DNA of 64,000 bases. Origin: Flavobacterium cheongpyeongense (GTDB lineage Bacteria > Bacteroidota > Bacteroidia > Flavobacteriales > Flavobacteriaceae). The notes under the pieces are model-generated. The model was given only the letters and a program-made list of their open reading frames with translations. It was not told where the DNA came from and did no database searches. The stretch is from positions 1 through 64,000 of the forward strand of contig NZ_QJHK01000011.1 in assembly GCF_003202435.1 (NCBI RefSeq). The letters are read 5' to 3'. This document shows positions 27,408 through 36,003 of the stretch, one piece after another. Each line of letters opens with the position of its first letter. The first letter of the stretch is position 1. The translations under genes and the position numbers were made by a program.

Positions 27408-28754
27408 CTATACTACTCCCTGAGCAAGCATAGCATCAGCGACCTTTACAAATCCGGCAATATTAGCTCCTTTTACATAGTTAACATAACCGTCTTTGCC
27501 CAAACCGTATTTTTTACACTGGTTATGAATTCCAACCATGATTTCTTTTAATTTTAAATCTACCTCTTCACTAGTCCAATTTAATCGAATTGAATTTTGT
27601 GTCATTTCTAAACCGGATGCTGCTACACCTCCCGCATTTGCCGCTTTACCGGGTGCAAATAAAACTTTATTATCTAAGAACAATTTAATTGCATCTAATG
27701 TCGAAGGCATATTTGCAGCCTCGGTTACACATAAAACACCATTATCAATAAGCTTTTGGGCATCTTCACCGTTTAATTCATTTTGCGTAGCACATGGAAT
27801 TGCAATATCAACTTTTACTTCCCACGGGCTTTTGCCTTTATGGAATACCGCTTTTGGATATTTTTTAAGATAAAGCTCGGCTCTGTTATCTCCACTGGCT
27901 CTCATTTCAAGCATGTGTTCAATTTTGTCTCCCGAAATTCCTTCTTCATCGTAAATATAGCCATCCGGACCAGAAATAGTCAATACTTTTCCTCCTAATT
28001 CATTTATTTTTAGAGCGACACCCCAGGCGACGTTTCCGAATCCGGAAACTGCAACTGTTTTACCTTTTATTTCATGTCCAATCGTACGTAACATTTGCTC
28101 TGTAAAATAAACAACACCGTATCCTGTAGCCTCAGGTCTTATTAATGAGCCTCCATAAGCAATTCCTTTTCCGGTTAAAACACCTGTAAATTCATTTCTG
28201 ATTCTTTTATACTGACCAAATAAATACCCTATTTCTCTGGCACCTACACCAATATCCCCGGCTGGAACATCCAGATCCGGACCTATATGGCGGCATAATT
28301 CGGTCATAAATGATTGACAAAAACGCATTACCTCCGCATCTGATTTACCTTCCGGATCAAAATCAGACCCTCCTTTTCCACCCCCCATCGGAAGTGTTGT
28401 CAGACTGTTTTTAAAGACTTGCTCGAAAGCAAGAAATTTCAAAACAGAAAGATTTACTGTATGATGAAATCTAATTCCTCCTTTATAAGGTCCGATTGCA
28501 GAATTCATCTGAATTCTAAAACCTCTGTTAACGATGATTTCACCTTTATCATCTACCCATGGGACCCTAAAAATTATTGACCTTTCCGGCTCAGCTATCC
28601 TGAGTAATAAGTTTTTTCCATCGTATTTTTTTTGTTCGGCAATAAACGGAATTACCGTTTCTGCAAACTCTCTGACCGCCTGAAGAAATTCAGGTTCATT
28701 TGGGTTTTTTGACTCTACAAGAGCCATAAACTCATTTATTTTTTGTTTCATCAT
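27408..28754 (-). CDS. gdhA: NADP-specific glutamate dehydrogenase
   Basis: The hexameric enzyme aminates 2-oxoglutarate to glutamate with NADPH, the usual biosynthetic ammonium route. At 448 residues it has normal class I length. The substrate lysine region is LPMGGGKGGSDFDPEGKSDAEV (split), the second lysine and Asp lie in DVPAGDIGVGAREIGYLFGQYKR (split), and the Rossmann motif is VAVSGFGNVAWG. The start is one of two adjacent ATGs. It has its own terminator and an unusual promoter region with two palindromes. Confidence 0.96.
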   Translation of the reverse strand: MMKQKINEFMALVESKNPNEPEFLQAVREFAETVIPFIAEQKKYDGKNLLLRIAEPERSIIFRVPWVDDKGEIIVNRGFRIQMNSAIGPYKGGIRFHHTVNLSVLKFLAFEQVFKNSLTTLPMGGGKGGSDFDPEGKSDAEVMRFCQSFMTELCRHIGPDLDVPAGDIGVGAREIGYLFGQYKRIRNEFTGVLTGKGIAYGGSLIRPEATGYGVVYFTEQMLRTIGHEIKGKTVAVSGFGNVAWGVALKINELGGKVLTISGPDGYIYDEEGISGDKIEHMLEMRASGDNRAELYLKKYPKAVFHKGKSPWEVKVDIAIPCATQNELNGEDAQKLIDNGVLCVTEAANMPSTLDAIKLFLDNKVLFAPGKAANAGGVAASGLEMTQNSIRLNWTSEEVDLKLKEIMVGIHNQCKKYGLGKDGYVNYVKGANIAGFVKVADAMLAQGVV

Positions 28755-28815
28755 TTGAAATAAGTTACGCTAATAAATCAATTATTGGGTATAATAAATA
28801 AGAAAACATCATTAA

Positions 28816-28847
28816 GAAAACGTTTTCGTTATCTTTAACAAAGATAA
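28816..28847 (-). promoter_or_regulatory. gdhA promoter with two palindromes
   Basis: A -7 element TATCTTTG lies at 28839-28846 on the minus strand. It is contained in the right arm of an 8-bp inverted repeat TTATCTTT-AAC-AAAGATAA (28829-28847). Just downstream in the transcript is a perfect 12-bp palindrome GAAAACGTTTTC (28816-28827) whose central CG resembles LacI-type operators. Both would be natural repressor sites; the regulator is unknown. Confidence 0.5.
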
Positions 28848-29041
28848 AGTAAAATCATAATTCAAAATTAATTTTTACAACAATTTTATAACAATTGCAT
28901 ATTTTTCAAACAAACTCAAGATTCATATTTACTACGTTTATATTCCAGTCTAAACCCGAAATTATGACTAGCATTTTAAGTGTTTGATTACTTATTTTAC
29001 AATTGTCTAATAATTATTTCATACTCAGTTATGTTTTTTTA

Positions 29042-29049
29042 TATATTTG
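29042..29049 (+). promoter_or_regulatory. -7 promoter element (TATATTTG) of the 29076 gene
   Basis: Exact TAnnTTTG match 26 bp upstream of ATG 29076. It rules out the longer reading from 28980. Confidence 0.65.
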
Positions 29050-29075
29050 CCTCTGATTTGAAAGACGAAAAACTC

Positions 29076-29861
29076 ATGCTCAAGCAAATAGCCTTAACTT
29101 TCTTTGCGATATTTGGTATTACCACGGTATCAAATGCACAATTAGCCCACGAAATAGGACTTATATTTGGTCCTGTAGCTTTTCAGTCTGATTATGGACA
29201 GAGGAATGATCAATCAACCAATATCGGGAATACCGGCTTTGGTATTGGTGCAGTTCATTGGCTAAATTTTTCTTCTGCTGCAAATGGAAATGAATATTTC
29301 AATGAACATTTTAAAATTCGCTCTGAGATTTCATTTAGTAAAACAGATTTTCAGCATTTTGGACGTTGGGTAGAAGGAAAACCTTCTGTAACTAAAGAAA
29401 AACTTAAAGCCATGAGTGGAAAAACATTTTTATTTAATGTAGGTACTCAGCTAAATTACTCTCCGTTTACAACAATTCACGAGTTCGAAAAATACGTTGG
29501 CAGTTTCTATCCTTATTTAAGCTTAGGGATTATGGCAAGTTATTACGACACCCAAGCTAATTCATCTCTTGGTCGTTTAGGAACTCCAGCTACAACTCCT
29601 GATAAATACCTTATTCCTTCAGAAGGAAATCAATATGGTTTCTCAACAGAAAGTGGCTTAACAATTTCGGCTCTTTTGGGTGTTGGTGTCCAATACAAAT
29701 TAAACGAGATGAACGATTTACTTTTTGAAATACGTTATCAGGGATTTAACTCAGACTGGATTGACGGTTTGAACCCAAATAGGGATCTTTACAAAGAAAA
29801 CAAAGCTAAAGATTCACAAGTATGGTTCAATTTTGGATATTCTCATTATTTAGAATTCTAA
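29076..29861 (+). CDS. Outer-membrane beta-barrel protein (THC0290_0291-like)
   Basis: The 261-residue protein has a signal peptide (MLKQIALTFFAIFGITTVSNA) and a body of alternating amphipathic strands ending in an aromatic residue (SHYLEF), typical of outer-membrane barrels. In flavobacteria homologues are sometimes labelled glutamate dehydrogenase, apparently because they sit beside gdhA, as here. Nothing in the sequence supports a dehydrogenase: no Rossmann motif, and export is certain. It is divergent from gdhA, with a 321-bp space holding both promoters. Function unknown. Confidence 0.75.
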   Translation: MLKQIALTFFAIFGITTVSNAQLAHEIGLIFGPVAFQSDYGQRNDQSTNIGNTGFGIGAVHWLNFSSAANGNEYFNEHFKIRSEISFSKTDFQHFGRWVEGKPSVTKEKLKAMSGKTFLFNVGTQLNYSPFTTIHEFEKYVGSFYPYLSLGIMASYYDTQANSSLGRLGTPATTPDKYLIPSEGNQYGFSTESGLTISALLGVGVQYKLNEMNDLLFEIRYQGFNSDWIDGLNPNRDLYKENKAKDSQVWFNFGYSHYLEF

Positions 29862-29875
29862 CAAATAAATAGTAT

Positions 29876-29914
29876 AAACAAACCCCCAATTATTTCGAAT
29901 TGGGGGTTTGTTTT
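29876..29914. terminator. Bidirectional terminator
   Basis: A 16-bp stem AAACAAACCCCCAATT and its complement, with a 7-nt loop between convergent genes; T runs on both strands. Confidence 0.9.
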
Positions 29915-29916
29915 TT

Positions 29917-31059
29917 TTATGATAAAGCCTGTTCTAAATCGGCTATTAAATCTTCGGCGTCTTCAATACCAACACTCAAACGTACCAGATCATCTGTAAT
30001 TCCAACCTCAGCCCTTTTATCCGCAGGAATTGAAGCGTGGGTCATTAAAGCCGGATGATTTGCCAATGATTCTACTCCTCCTAAAGATTCTGCCAATGTA
30101 AATACTTTGAGTTTCTCTAAAAAAGAAACCGAATCTTGTTTTTTACCTGAAACAAATGTAAAAGATACCATTCCGCCATATGCCTTCATTTGTTTTTTAG
30201 CAATTTCATGAAACGGATGACTTTCCAGACCTGGATAATAAACGGTCTTAATCTTGGGATGATTACTTAAAAAATGCACCACTTTTTCTCCGTTCTCACA
30301 ATGTCTCTGAACTCTTAGTGAAAGTGTTTTTATTCCTCTTAAAACCAGAAAACTATCCATTGGCCCCAAAGTCGCCCCAGTTGCAAACTGTTGAAAATGC
30401 AATTGTTCTCCCAGAGCTTTATCTTTTACAATTAAAGCCCCTGCAATAACATCTGAATGACCTCCCAGATACTTGGTTGCTGAATGCATTACAATATCAG
30501 CGCCCAGATCTAGCGGTTTTTGCAAATAAGGTGTTGCAAAAGTATTATCTACTGCCAGCCAGATTTTGTTTTCTTTTGTGATTTTGGCAATTTCATCAAT
30601 ATCGGCTAATTTCATTAACGGATTTGTGGGTGTTTCTACCCATACCAATTTTGTGTTTTCATTAATCAAAGATTTCAGTTTTGTAATATCAGTCATATTA
30701 ACAAAATGGAATTTAATACCTGAATCTTTATAAATTCTTGAAAACATTCTATAAGTACCTCCATACAAATCATCCATGGCAATTACTTCATCTCCTGCCT
30801 TAAAAGATCTCAAAATACAATCTGTAGCAGCTAACCCTGATGAAAAAGCTAATCCCCGGGTACCGTTTTCGATACTTGCCAATGCATTTTCTAAAGCAGT
30901 TCTGGTTGGATTCGATGCACGACTGTATTCATAATCACCTAATGGTTTCCCTGGACTGGTTTGAATGAAAGTTGAGGTTTGATATACAGGAGGCATAACC
31001 GCTCCTGTTCCCGGATCATGATGCTGACCTCCATGTATTACTTTAGTATTGAATTTCAT
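29917..31059 (-). CDS. Trans-sulfuration enzyme (cystathionine gamma-synthase/lyase family)
   Basis: PLP enzyme of 380 residues in the Cys/Met metabolism family. Visible: the active-site YSRASNPTR motif (Tyr and Arg, residues about 46-54), SSGLAATDCIL phosphate-binding region (about 76-86), DNTFATPYLQKPLDLGAD, and the Schiff-base lysine in MHSATKYLGGHSDVIAG (about 196). The C-terminal SLGGVESLANHP motif binds substrate carboxylate. Synthase (methionine biosynthesis) versus lyase (cysteine production or breakdown) cannot be separated by eye. It has its own -7 element and is monocistronic. Confidence 0.9.
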   Translation of the reverse strand: MKFNTKVIHGGQHHDPGTGAVMPPVYQTSTFIQTSPGKPLGDYEYSRASNPTRTALENALASIENGTRGLAFSSGLAATDCILRSFKAGDEVIAMDDLYGGTYRMFSRIYKDSGIKFHFVNMTDITKLKSLINENTKLVWVETPTNPLMKLADIDEIAKITKENKIWLAVDNTFATPYLQKPLDLGADIVMHSATKYLGGHSDVIAGALIVKDKALGEQLHFQQFATGATLGPMDSFLVLRGIKTLSLRVQRHCENGEKVVHFLSNHPKIKTVYYPGLESHPFHEIAKKQMKAYGGMVSFTFVSGKKQDSVSFLEKLKVFTLAESLGGVESLANHPALMTHASIPADKRAEVGITDDLVRLSVGIEDAEDLIADLEQALS

Positions 31060-31092
31060 ATAGTTATCGGTTTTAAATTCTTAAATTTTATA

Positions 31093-31100
31093 CAAATTTA
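31093..31100 (-). promoter_or_regulatory. -7 promoter element (TAAATTTG) of the trans-sulfuration gene
   Basis: Exact TAnnTTTG match on the minus strand, 33 bp upstream of the ATG. Confidence 0.55.
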
Positions 31101-31164
31101 CCGTTTAATTTATTCTTATCCTGATACAAGTCCTTACCTTTATGTATAATTAACACTTTTTAAG

Positions 31165-31700
31165 ATGAGTCATTTCACTCTTGCTCTCGTGCTTATTATA
31201 TTGTTTTCTTCCCGTACCAAAAGTTTATCAATTGAAAAAGAGGTTTTTGAAAAAGAATCAAAAATTCCCTTCAAAATAATTCACAAGCGAAACATTTGCA
31301 TGGGAAGCAAAAGTTAAAGAAAATACTGAATATCAATTGGATCAGATTTTGAATATTAAACTGGATCATTATAACTCTACAGACGCGATTTATGGCTATC
31401 AGGGTTTTTGTTTCCTACTATTTAATACTGATAAAGGAAAACCCATTTTTAATGAGGATTTATTTGAAATGAAAAAAAATTAAAGCTTTTGCAAAAAAAT
31501 AGTTCAGAAACAAATATAATATTCCAGCCAAAGCCAATATAAATACAACAGGTTTGAATGTTTGAAAATGACAGTTTTCAGTTGTCTCAGAATGCATTTT
31601 ATACACCGGAAGGTTTTCTTTATATTATAACTCTTATGAGTCTGCTTCGCATGAAGATGATGCTAAAGAAATTTTATTTCCGTATCAAAAAAGTAAGTAA
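31165..31700 (+). pseudogene. DUF3298/DUF4163-like gene broken by several frameshifts
   Basis: Reading plus-strand frames in succession gives one protein with an N-terminal hydrophobic start (MSHFTLALVLIILFSS), then in another frame FTSETFAWEAKVKENTEYQL and DAIYGYQGFCFLLFNTDKGKP, then EDLFEM followed by KAFAKKIVQK, NIPAKANINTTG, FENDSFQLSQNAFYTPEGF and FSLYYNSYE. The last parts match the DUF3298 pattern (YTPEGLxLYYNxYE), found in exported proteins related to anti-sigma factor RsiV. At least four frame changes are needed and there are internal stops, so it cannot be expressed whole. It occupies the gap between two minus-strand genes. Confidence 0.7.
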
Positions 31701-31721
31701 ATAATTGAATCTACTATGTCT

Positions 31722-32861
31722 CTACTGCAAGTCATATTTCATTTTCCGTAAAATTCTCAAAGCTTCTTTAAAAGACAAATATGCCTGACCAAAAGGTTTT
31801 AAAAGTAATTTGGCATCAATCAGTTTTTGTTTGGCATCATCAAAACCATTCAAATAACAAATCATAAAAGTAGATGGCAGGTTTTCTAAATCTTTTAATT
31901 CACGTTCAGATAAAAAGATGCCTTTTTGTAGTTTTTGAAGTAAGGCAATATTCGAATTATAAATATGAAACAGCATTCTCTTATTGAATTCCGGAGGCTG
32001 AAAAAGCATTTGACGGTCAATTTTGTAATAGCCGTTATCAAAAAAATGTATGGTCTGTTTTTCTAAAGGATAATAGCTTGTTTTATCATTTAATCCCAAA
32101 GGAACATATTCGGTGATGGTAAAAGTATCATCATCAAAAACAATCGTAACAACATCCTGAGCCGAATAGAAAAGTTTAATTTGTTCGTTAATTAATTCAA
32201 TATCTACTCTCGAAAGAAAAGTTTTTTCTCTTGATCTCTTTGGTACTCCGGCCCAGCAAATCACAAACAATTCTTTAAAAACACGATATTTTGGCGACAT
32301 ATCTTTATGCCTGAAATTCATAAAATCGAATACGCCATCAAGTGTATACTGAATGCTGTTTCGGGAACTGTTTTCGATGCCGATTACAGTTTCTGTATTC
32401 TGGTAATTTTTTTCGATTTCACCTTCAACAGGAATCGAATTGCTTCCGCGCCTGACAAAAAAGCTATTGGCCGGAATAGTATGAATTCCTTTTTTAAAAA
32501 ATGAAAACTGACTTTTGGGTTTAATTGTTACCAAACCAATTACTTTATCTTTAGGTAGATTGGGGAATGGCACATTTTCGTACTGAATTTTAGGCGGATT
32601 TTCTAAGAAAGCATTCACCAGATTCTGAATCCGGCTGTCATCAAAAAAATCATCGCCAACAATTTCGTTATCATGATCTTCCACACCAACAACTATATAA
32701 GAATTATTGGCTGGATTTGAATTTGACAATGCACAAATGTGCTTCAAAAACTTTGCTTTTCCTTCGCGTGAGTGCAAATTCAGCTGCCTTTTTTTGTCAT
32801 AAAAGCTGCTCTCGTCATTATGAGCGAGCAGGTTTTTTATTAAAAGGCGTTTATTGATCAT
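31722..32861 (-). CDS. AlbA_2 (Schlafen-like) domain protein
   Basis: A 379-residue cytoplasmic protein. Residues about 15-160 match the AlbA_2 domain, found in Schlafen-type proteins: E-x-K-x-x-L-N-L-like start (FYDKKRQLNLHS), an ALSNSNPANNSYIVVGVEDHDNEIVGDDF region, RIQNLVNAFLENPPKIQYENVPF, and a closing SFFVRRGSNSIPVEG strand. Many AlbA_2 proteins are described as ATP-binding or as tRNA/DNA-acting factors; the activity of this group is not settled. The C-terminal half (about 190-379) shows no motif I know. No partner gene is adjacent; the downstream space is taken by the broken DUF3298 gene. Confidence 0.75.
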   Translation of the reverse strand: MINKRLLIKNLLAHNDESSFYDKKRQLNLHSREGKAKFLKHICALSNSNPANNSYIVVGVEDHDNEIVGDDFFDDSRIQNLVNAFLENPPKIQYENVPFPNLPKDKVIGLVTIKPKSQFSFFKKGIHTIPANSFFVRRGSNSIPVEGEIEKNYQNTETVIGIENSSRNSIQYTLDGVFDFMNFRHKDMSPKYRVFKELFVICWAGVPKRSREKTFLSRVDIELINEQIKLFYSAQDVVTIVFDDDTFTITEYVPLGLNDKTSYYPLEKQTIHFFDNGYYKIDRQMLFQPPEFNKRMLFHIYNSNIALLQKLQKGIFLSERELKDLENLPSTFMICYLNGFDDAKQKLIDAKLLLKPFGQAYLSFKEALRILRKMKYDLQ

Positions 32862-32864
32862 GTT

Positions 32865-32947
32865 TTAGACTTCTTAGATTTTTTGATTTTAGACTTCTTA
32901 GACTAAGACTTCTTAGACTAATATCATCTAAGAAGTCTAATTTCCTA
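32865..32947. repeat. GACTTCTTAGA word repeat with hairpin
   Basis: Three direct copies of TTAGACTTCTTAGA face one inverted copy (TCTAAGAAGTCTAA at 32927-32940). It fills the space between the SDR gene and the AlbA_2 gene. Confidence 0.7.
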
Positions 32948-32951
32948 AGAT

Positions 32952-33707
32952 CTATAATGTCTTTTTAACTATTGTCGACGAAGCCTGTGCTGTAGACATG
33001 ACAATCAAATCAGCAATATTAACATGATACGGCCTTGAAACTACAAAATGAATAATATCGGCTATATCTTCTGCTTTAAGAGGGTCAAAACCTTTATAAA
33101 CATTTGAAGCTCTTTCTGTATCACCTTTAAAACGTACCTCGCTAAATTCTGTTTCAACCAGACCCGGATGAATTCCGCTTACTTTTATACCAAATGGATT
33201 CAAATCGATTCGCATTCCCTGAGTGATAGCGTCAACTGCATGTTTTGATCCACAATAAACGTTTCCGTTAGGATAAACCTCTTTCCCCGCAGTTGAACCA
33301 ATGTTGATAATATGGCCCGATTTTCTTTCAGTCATTTGCGGAATAACAGCTTTCGAAACATATAAAAGTCCTTTTACATTGATATCAATCATGGCATCCC
33401 AATCATCAATATCACCATTCTGAATTGGATCCAGACCATGTGCATTCCCGGCATTATTAATTAAAACGTCAATTTCCGAAAAATATTCCGGTAATGAATT
33501 TATACTTTCGAAAACGGCATTTTTATCCCTGACATCAAAAGACAAAGAATGTACTTCTGTATATTCTGAAAGTTCTTTTTCGAGTTCAGCCAGACGGTCT
33601 TTTCGTCTTCCGCAAATAATAATTTTATAGTGATTTCGTGCAAATATTTGAGCGGTTGCTTTACCAATTCCGCTTGTAGCGCCGGTAATTAAAACTGTTT
33701 TTTTCAT
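32952..33707 (-). CDS. Short-chain dehydrogenase/reductase (YdfG-like)
   Basis: A classical SDR of 251 residues. The cofactor motif is TGATSGIGKATA (about 7-18) with CGRRKDRL preferring NADP(H), the NNAGNAHG motif is at about 86, catalytic Ser in INIGSTAGKE and the YCGSKHA triad (Tyr and Lys at about 151/155). It resembles YdfG-type NADP-dependent 3-hydroxy acid dehydrogenases. I place the start at ATG 33707 (MKKTVLITGATSGIG), seven codons after the first possible start, because the Rossmann strand normally begins the protein. Confidence 0.9.
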   Translation of the reverse strand: MKKTVLITGATSGIGKATAQIFARNHYKIIICGRRKDRLAELEKELSEYTEVHSLSFDVRDKNAVFESINSLPEYFSEIDVLINNAGNAHGLDPIQNGDIDDWDAMIDINVKGLLYVSKAVIPQMTERKSGHIINIGSTAGKEVYPNGNVYCGSKHAVDAITQGMRIDLNPFGIKVSGIHPGLVETEFSEVRFKGDTERASNVYKGFDPLKAEDIADIIHFVVSRPYHVNIADLIVMSTAQASSTIVKKTL

Positions 33708-33826
33708 TCTGTTTATTATGTTTGCCAAAAATTAAAAGATTTCATCAACTGAAAATCCACAGAATCTGTAGCAGCTATTTTTTTGCTTAAAGCGGATTTA
33801 AAATTTATAATCGGAAACCAATCATT

Positions 33827-34699
33827 TTAAAGCAATTCTTCTCCCCTGCTTTCTGTCCAGATTGCAAACCAGTCTTCCTTATCCATTTGCAGCTCGACAG
33901 CCTTCATCAACGATTGTATTCTGGCAACATTTACAGTTCCTGCAACCGGAATTACTTTTGCCGGATGTTTTAAAATCCATGCTAATAACAAAGTATCAGA
34001 ACCTAAATGATATTTTTCAACTAATGTCGACAGTAATTTTTTCAAACGGCGGGTTTGTTTAGAATCTTCCCTAAAAACAGTTCCAAGCGGATTCCATGCC
34101 AATGGGCGGATTGCATGTATTTGTGCGTAATCAAAAGTCCCGTCAGTCATCGGTTCAAAATTCGTAGCCGAAAACTGCACTGAATGATAACTGACTTCTG
34201 TTTTCTGGCGAATTAATTCCACTTGTGAATTACTAAAATTTCCAACTCCAAAATCAATAATCTTTCCTTCCGATTTTAGTTTTTCAACTGCTTCGGCAAT
34301 TTCATCAGCCTGCATCAGCGGACTTGGTCTTTGCAGTAAAAAAACATCAATATAGTCTGTTTTTAATTTCTTCAGGGATTCTTCAGCAGACCAGATAATA
34401 TATTCTTTAGAATGCTCATAATGCCTGATTTTGTTGTTGCGGTTTTGGGTAACCATCTGAATACCACATTTAGTAATTAACTGCAGTTTTTCGCGCGAAA
34501 TTTTACTGTTAAAAAGTGCCTTTCCAAAATCTTCTTCGGTTGTATAATCTCCGTAAATATCAGCATGGTCAAAAGTGGTAATTTTGTTTTCGACACAGAG
34601 CTGTATCATGTTTTCCATTTCTTTTGACGAAAGATTCTTATCCCACACTCCCCAATTCTTAATGCCTGAAATTACAGGTGATAATAAAGTTTTGCTCAT
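33827..34699 (-). CDS. Aldo/keto reductase
   Basis: A 290-residue TIM-barrel oxidoreductase of the YdhF-like group. The catalytic Asp and Tyr are in TFDHADIYGDYTTEEDFGKAL (split; about 38-58) and the Lys is in LQLITKCGIQ (about 77). The NADPH pocket is formed by the late segments VIPVAGTVNVARIQSL. The usual catalytic His is not in a recognisable TH/HH position, where the segment reads IDVFLLQRPSPL (a QR replaces the xHRxDP found in this group). Substrate unknown. It is separate from the SDR gene by 119 bp. Confidence 0.87.
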   Translation of the reverse strand: MSKTLLSPVISGIKNWGVWDKNLSSKEMENMIQLCVENKITTFDHADIYGDYTTEEDFGKALFNSKISREKLQLITKCGIQMVTQNRNNKIRHYEHSKEYIIWSAEESLKKLKTDYIDVFLLQRPSPLMQADEIAEAVEKLKSEGKIIDFGVGNFSNSQVELIRQKTEVSYHSVQFSATNFEPMTDGTFDYAQIHAIRPLAWNPLGTVFREDSKQTRRLKKLLSTLVEKYHLGSDTLLLAWILKHPAKVIPVAGTVNVARIQSLMKAVELQMDKEDWFAIWTESRGEELL

Positions 34700-34920
34700 G
34701 GTTTATTATATTAATTTCAATGATTATTATGTGTTTATAAAACATAATCACCAAAGTTCTTAAAAATATAAAAATAGAATCACAATTCGTCCTTAAAATT
34801 AGTGGTTTGGTAGAAGTTTTAACCATTTTTTAACATCTTACTTCTCAAAAAATATTCAATTTGCACTCTCAAAACTTAGGCATAAAAATTAACGTTTTAA
34901 AAAGGTTTAAAAACATTTAT

Positions 34921-35925
34921 ATGGAAGAAAATACAACGACTTTAGACATTAGAGCGATAAATGAAAAAATTGAGAGAGAAAGTGCTTTTATAGACCTTCT
35001 TACAATGGAAATGAACAAAGTTATTGTGGGCCAGAAACACATGGTCGAACGTTTATTAATCGGGCTTTTAGGACAAGGGCATATTTTACTGGAAGGTGTT
35101 CCGGGGCTTGCCAAAACCCTTGCTATAAATACATTGTCCCAGGCCGTACAAGGTTCTTTCAGCCGAATCCAGTTTACACCGGACTTATTACCTGCCGATG
35201 TGATCGGAACGATGATTTATAACATCAAGGCAAACGAATTTTCTATTAAAAAAGGACCAATTTTTGCCAATTTCGTACTTGCTGATGAGATTAACCGTGC
35301 CCCGGCAAAGGTTCAGTCAGCTTTACTTGAGGCGATGCAGGAAAAACAAGTTACTATTGGCGATACGACTTTCAAATTGGATCGTCCGTTTTTAGTATTA
35401 GCCACACAAAACCCTGTTGAGCAGGAAGGAACATATCAGCTTCCTGAAGCGCAGGTTGACCGTTTTATGCTGAAAACCGTAATTGATTATCCAAAAATTG
35501 ACGAAGAGCGTTATGTAATTCGCCAAAACCTAAAAGGATCTTACGAAAAAGTAAACCCTGTAGTTTCTGTAGAACAAATTCTGCGCGCGCAGGAAGCGGT
35601 TCGCGAAGTTTACATGGACGAAAAAATCGAAAAATACATCTTAGATATCATCTTTGCTACCCGTTATCCGGAGAAGTACAAACTAGCCGACTTAAAACCT
35701 CTTATTAGTTTTGGAGCATCACCACGTGGAAGTATCAATTTAGCCAATGCGGCAAAATGTTATGCTTTTATCAAACGTCGTGGGTATGTAATTCCAGAAG
35801 ATGTCAGAGCAGTTGTACATGATGTTTTACGTCACAGAGTGGGGATTACCTATGAAGCTGAAGCCGAAAACATTAGTTCTGTAGACATTATCAACAAAAT
35901 CGTAAACGAGATTGAAGTACCTTAA
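34921..35925 (+). CDS. MoxR-family AAA+ ATPase
   Basis: First gene of the Bat operon. MoxR ATPases act as chaperones that help assemble or activate partners carrying VWA domains. The 334-residue protein has Walker A GVPGLAKTLAINTL, Walker B FVLADEINRAP, sensor 1 LVLATQNPVEQEGTYQLPEAQVDRF (split) and sensor 2 GASPRGSINL. The start is ATG 34921 (MEENTTTLDIR); upstream codons are not protein-like. The likely promoter is around 34855-34862 (CAATTTGCAC). Downstream genes encode DUF58 and VWA proteins, the expected partners. Confidence 0.93.
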   Translation: MEENTTTLDIRAINEKIERESAFIDLLTMEMNKVIVGQKHMVERLLIGLLGQGHILLEGVPGLAKTLAINTLSQAVQGSFSRIQFTPDLLPADVIGTMIYNIKANEFSIKKGPIFANFVLADEINRAPAKVQSALLEAMQEKQVTIGDTTFKLDRPFLVLATQNPVEQEGTYQLPEAQVDRFMLKTVIDYPKIDEERYVIRQNLKGSYEKVNPVVSVEQILRAQEAVREVYMDEKIEKYILDIIFATRYPEKYKLADLKPLISFGASPRGSINLANAAKCYAFIKRRGYVIPEDVRAVVHDVLRHRVGITYEAEAENISSVDIINKIVNEIEVP

Positions 35926-35930
35926 AAATA

Positions 35931-35997
35931 GTTTTCAGTTTTCAGTCACAGTGAACACATTACAAAAAACTGCGACTGAAAACTGCGACTGAAAACT
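35931..35997. repeat. GTTTTCAGT / ACTGAAAAC word repeat
   Basis: Two GTTTTCAGT-type words face three ACTGAAAACT words across a short loop, giving a large imperfect hairpin between moxR and the DUF58 gene. The same family recurs at 39986-40044. Confidence 0.7.
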
Positions 35998-36003
35998 AAA
36001 AAA

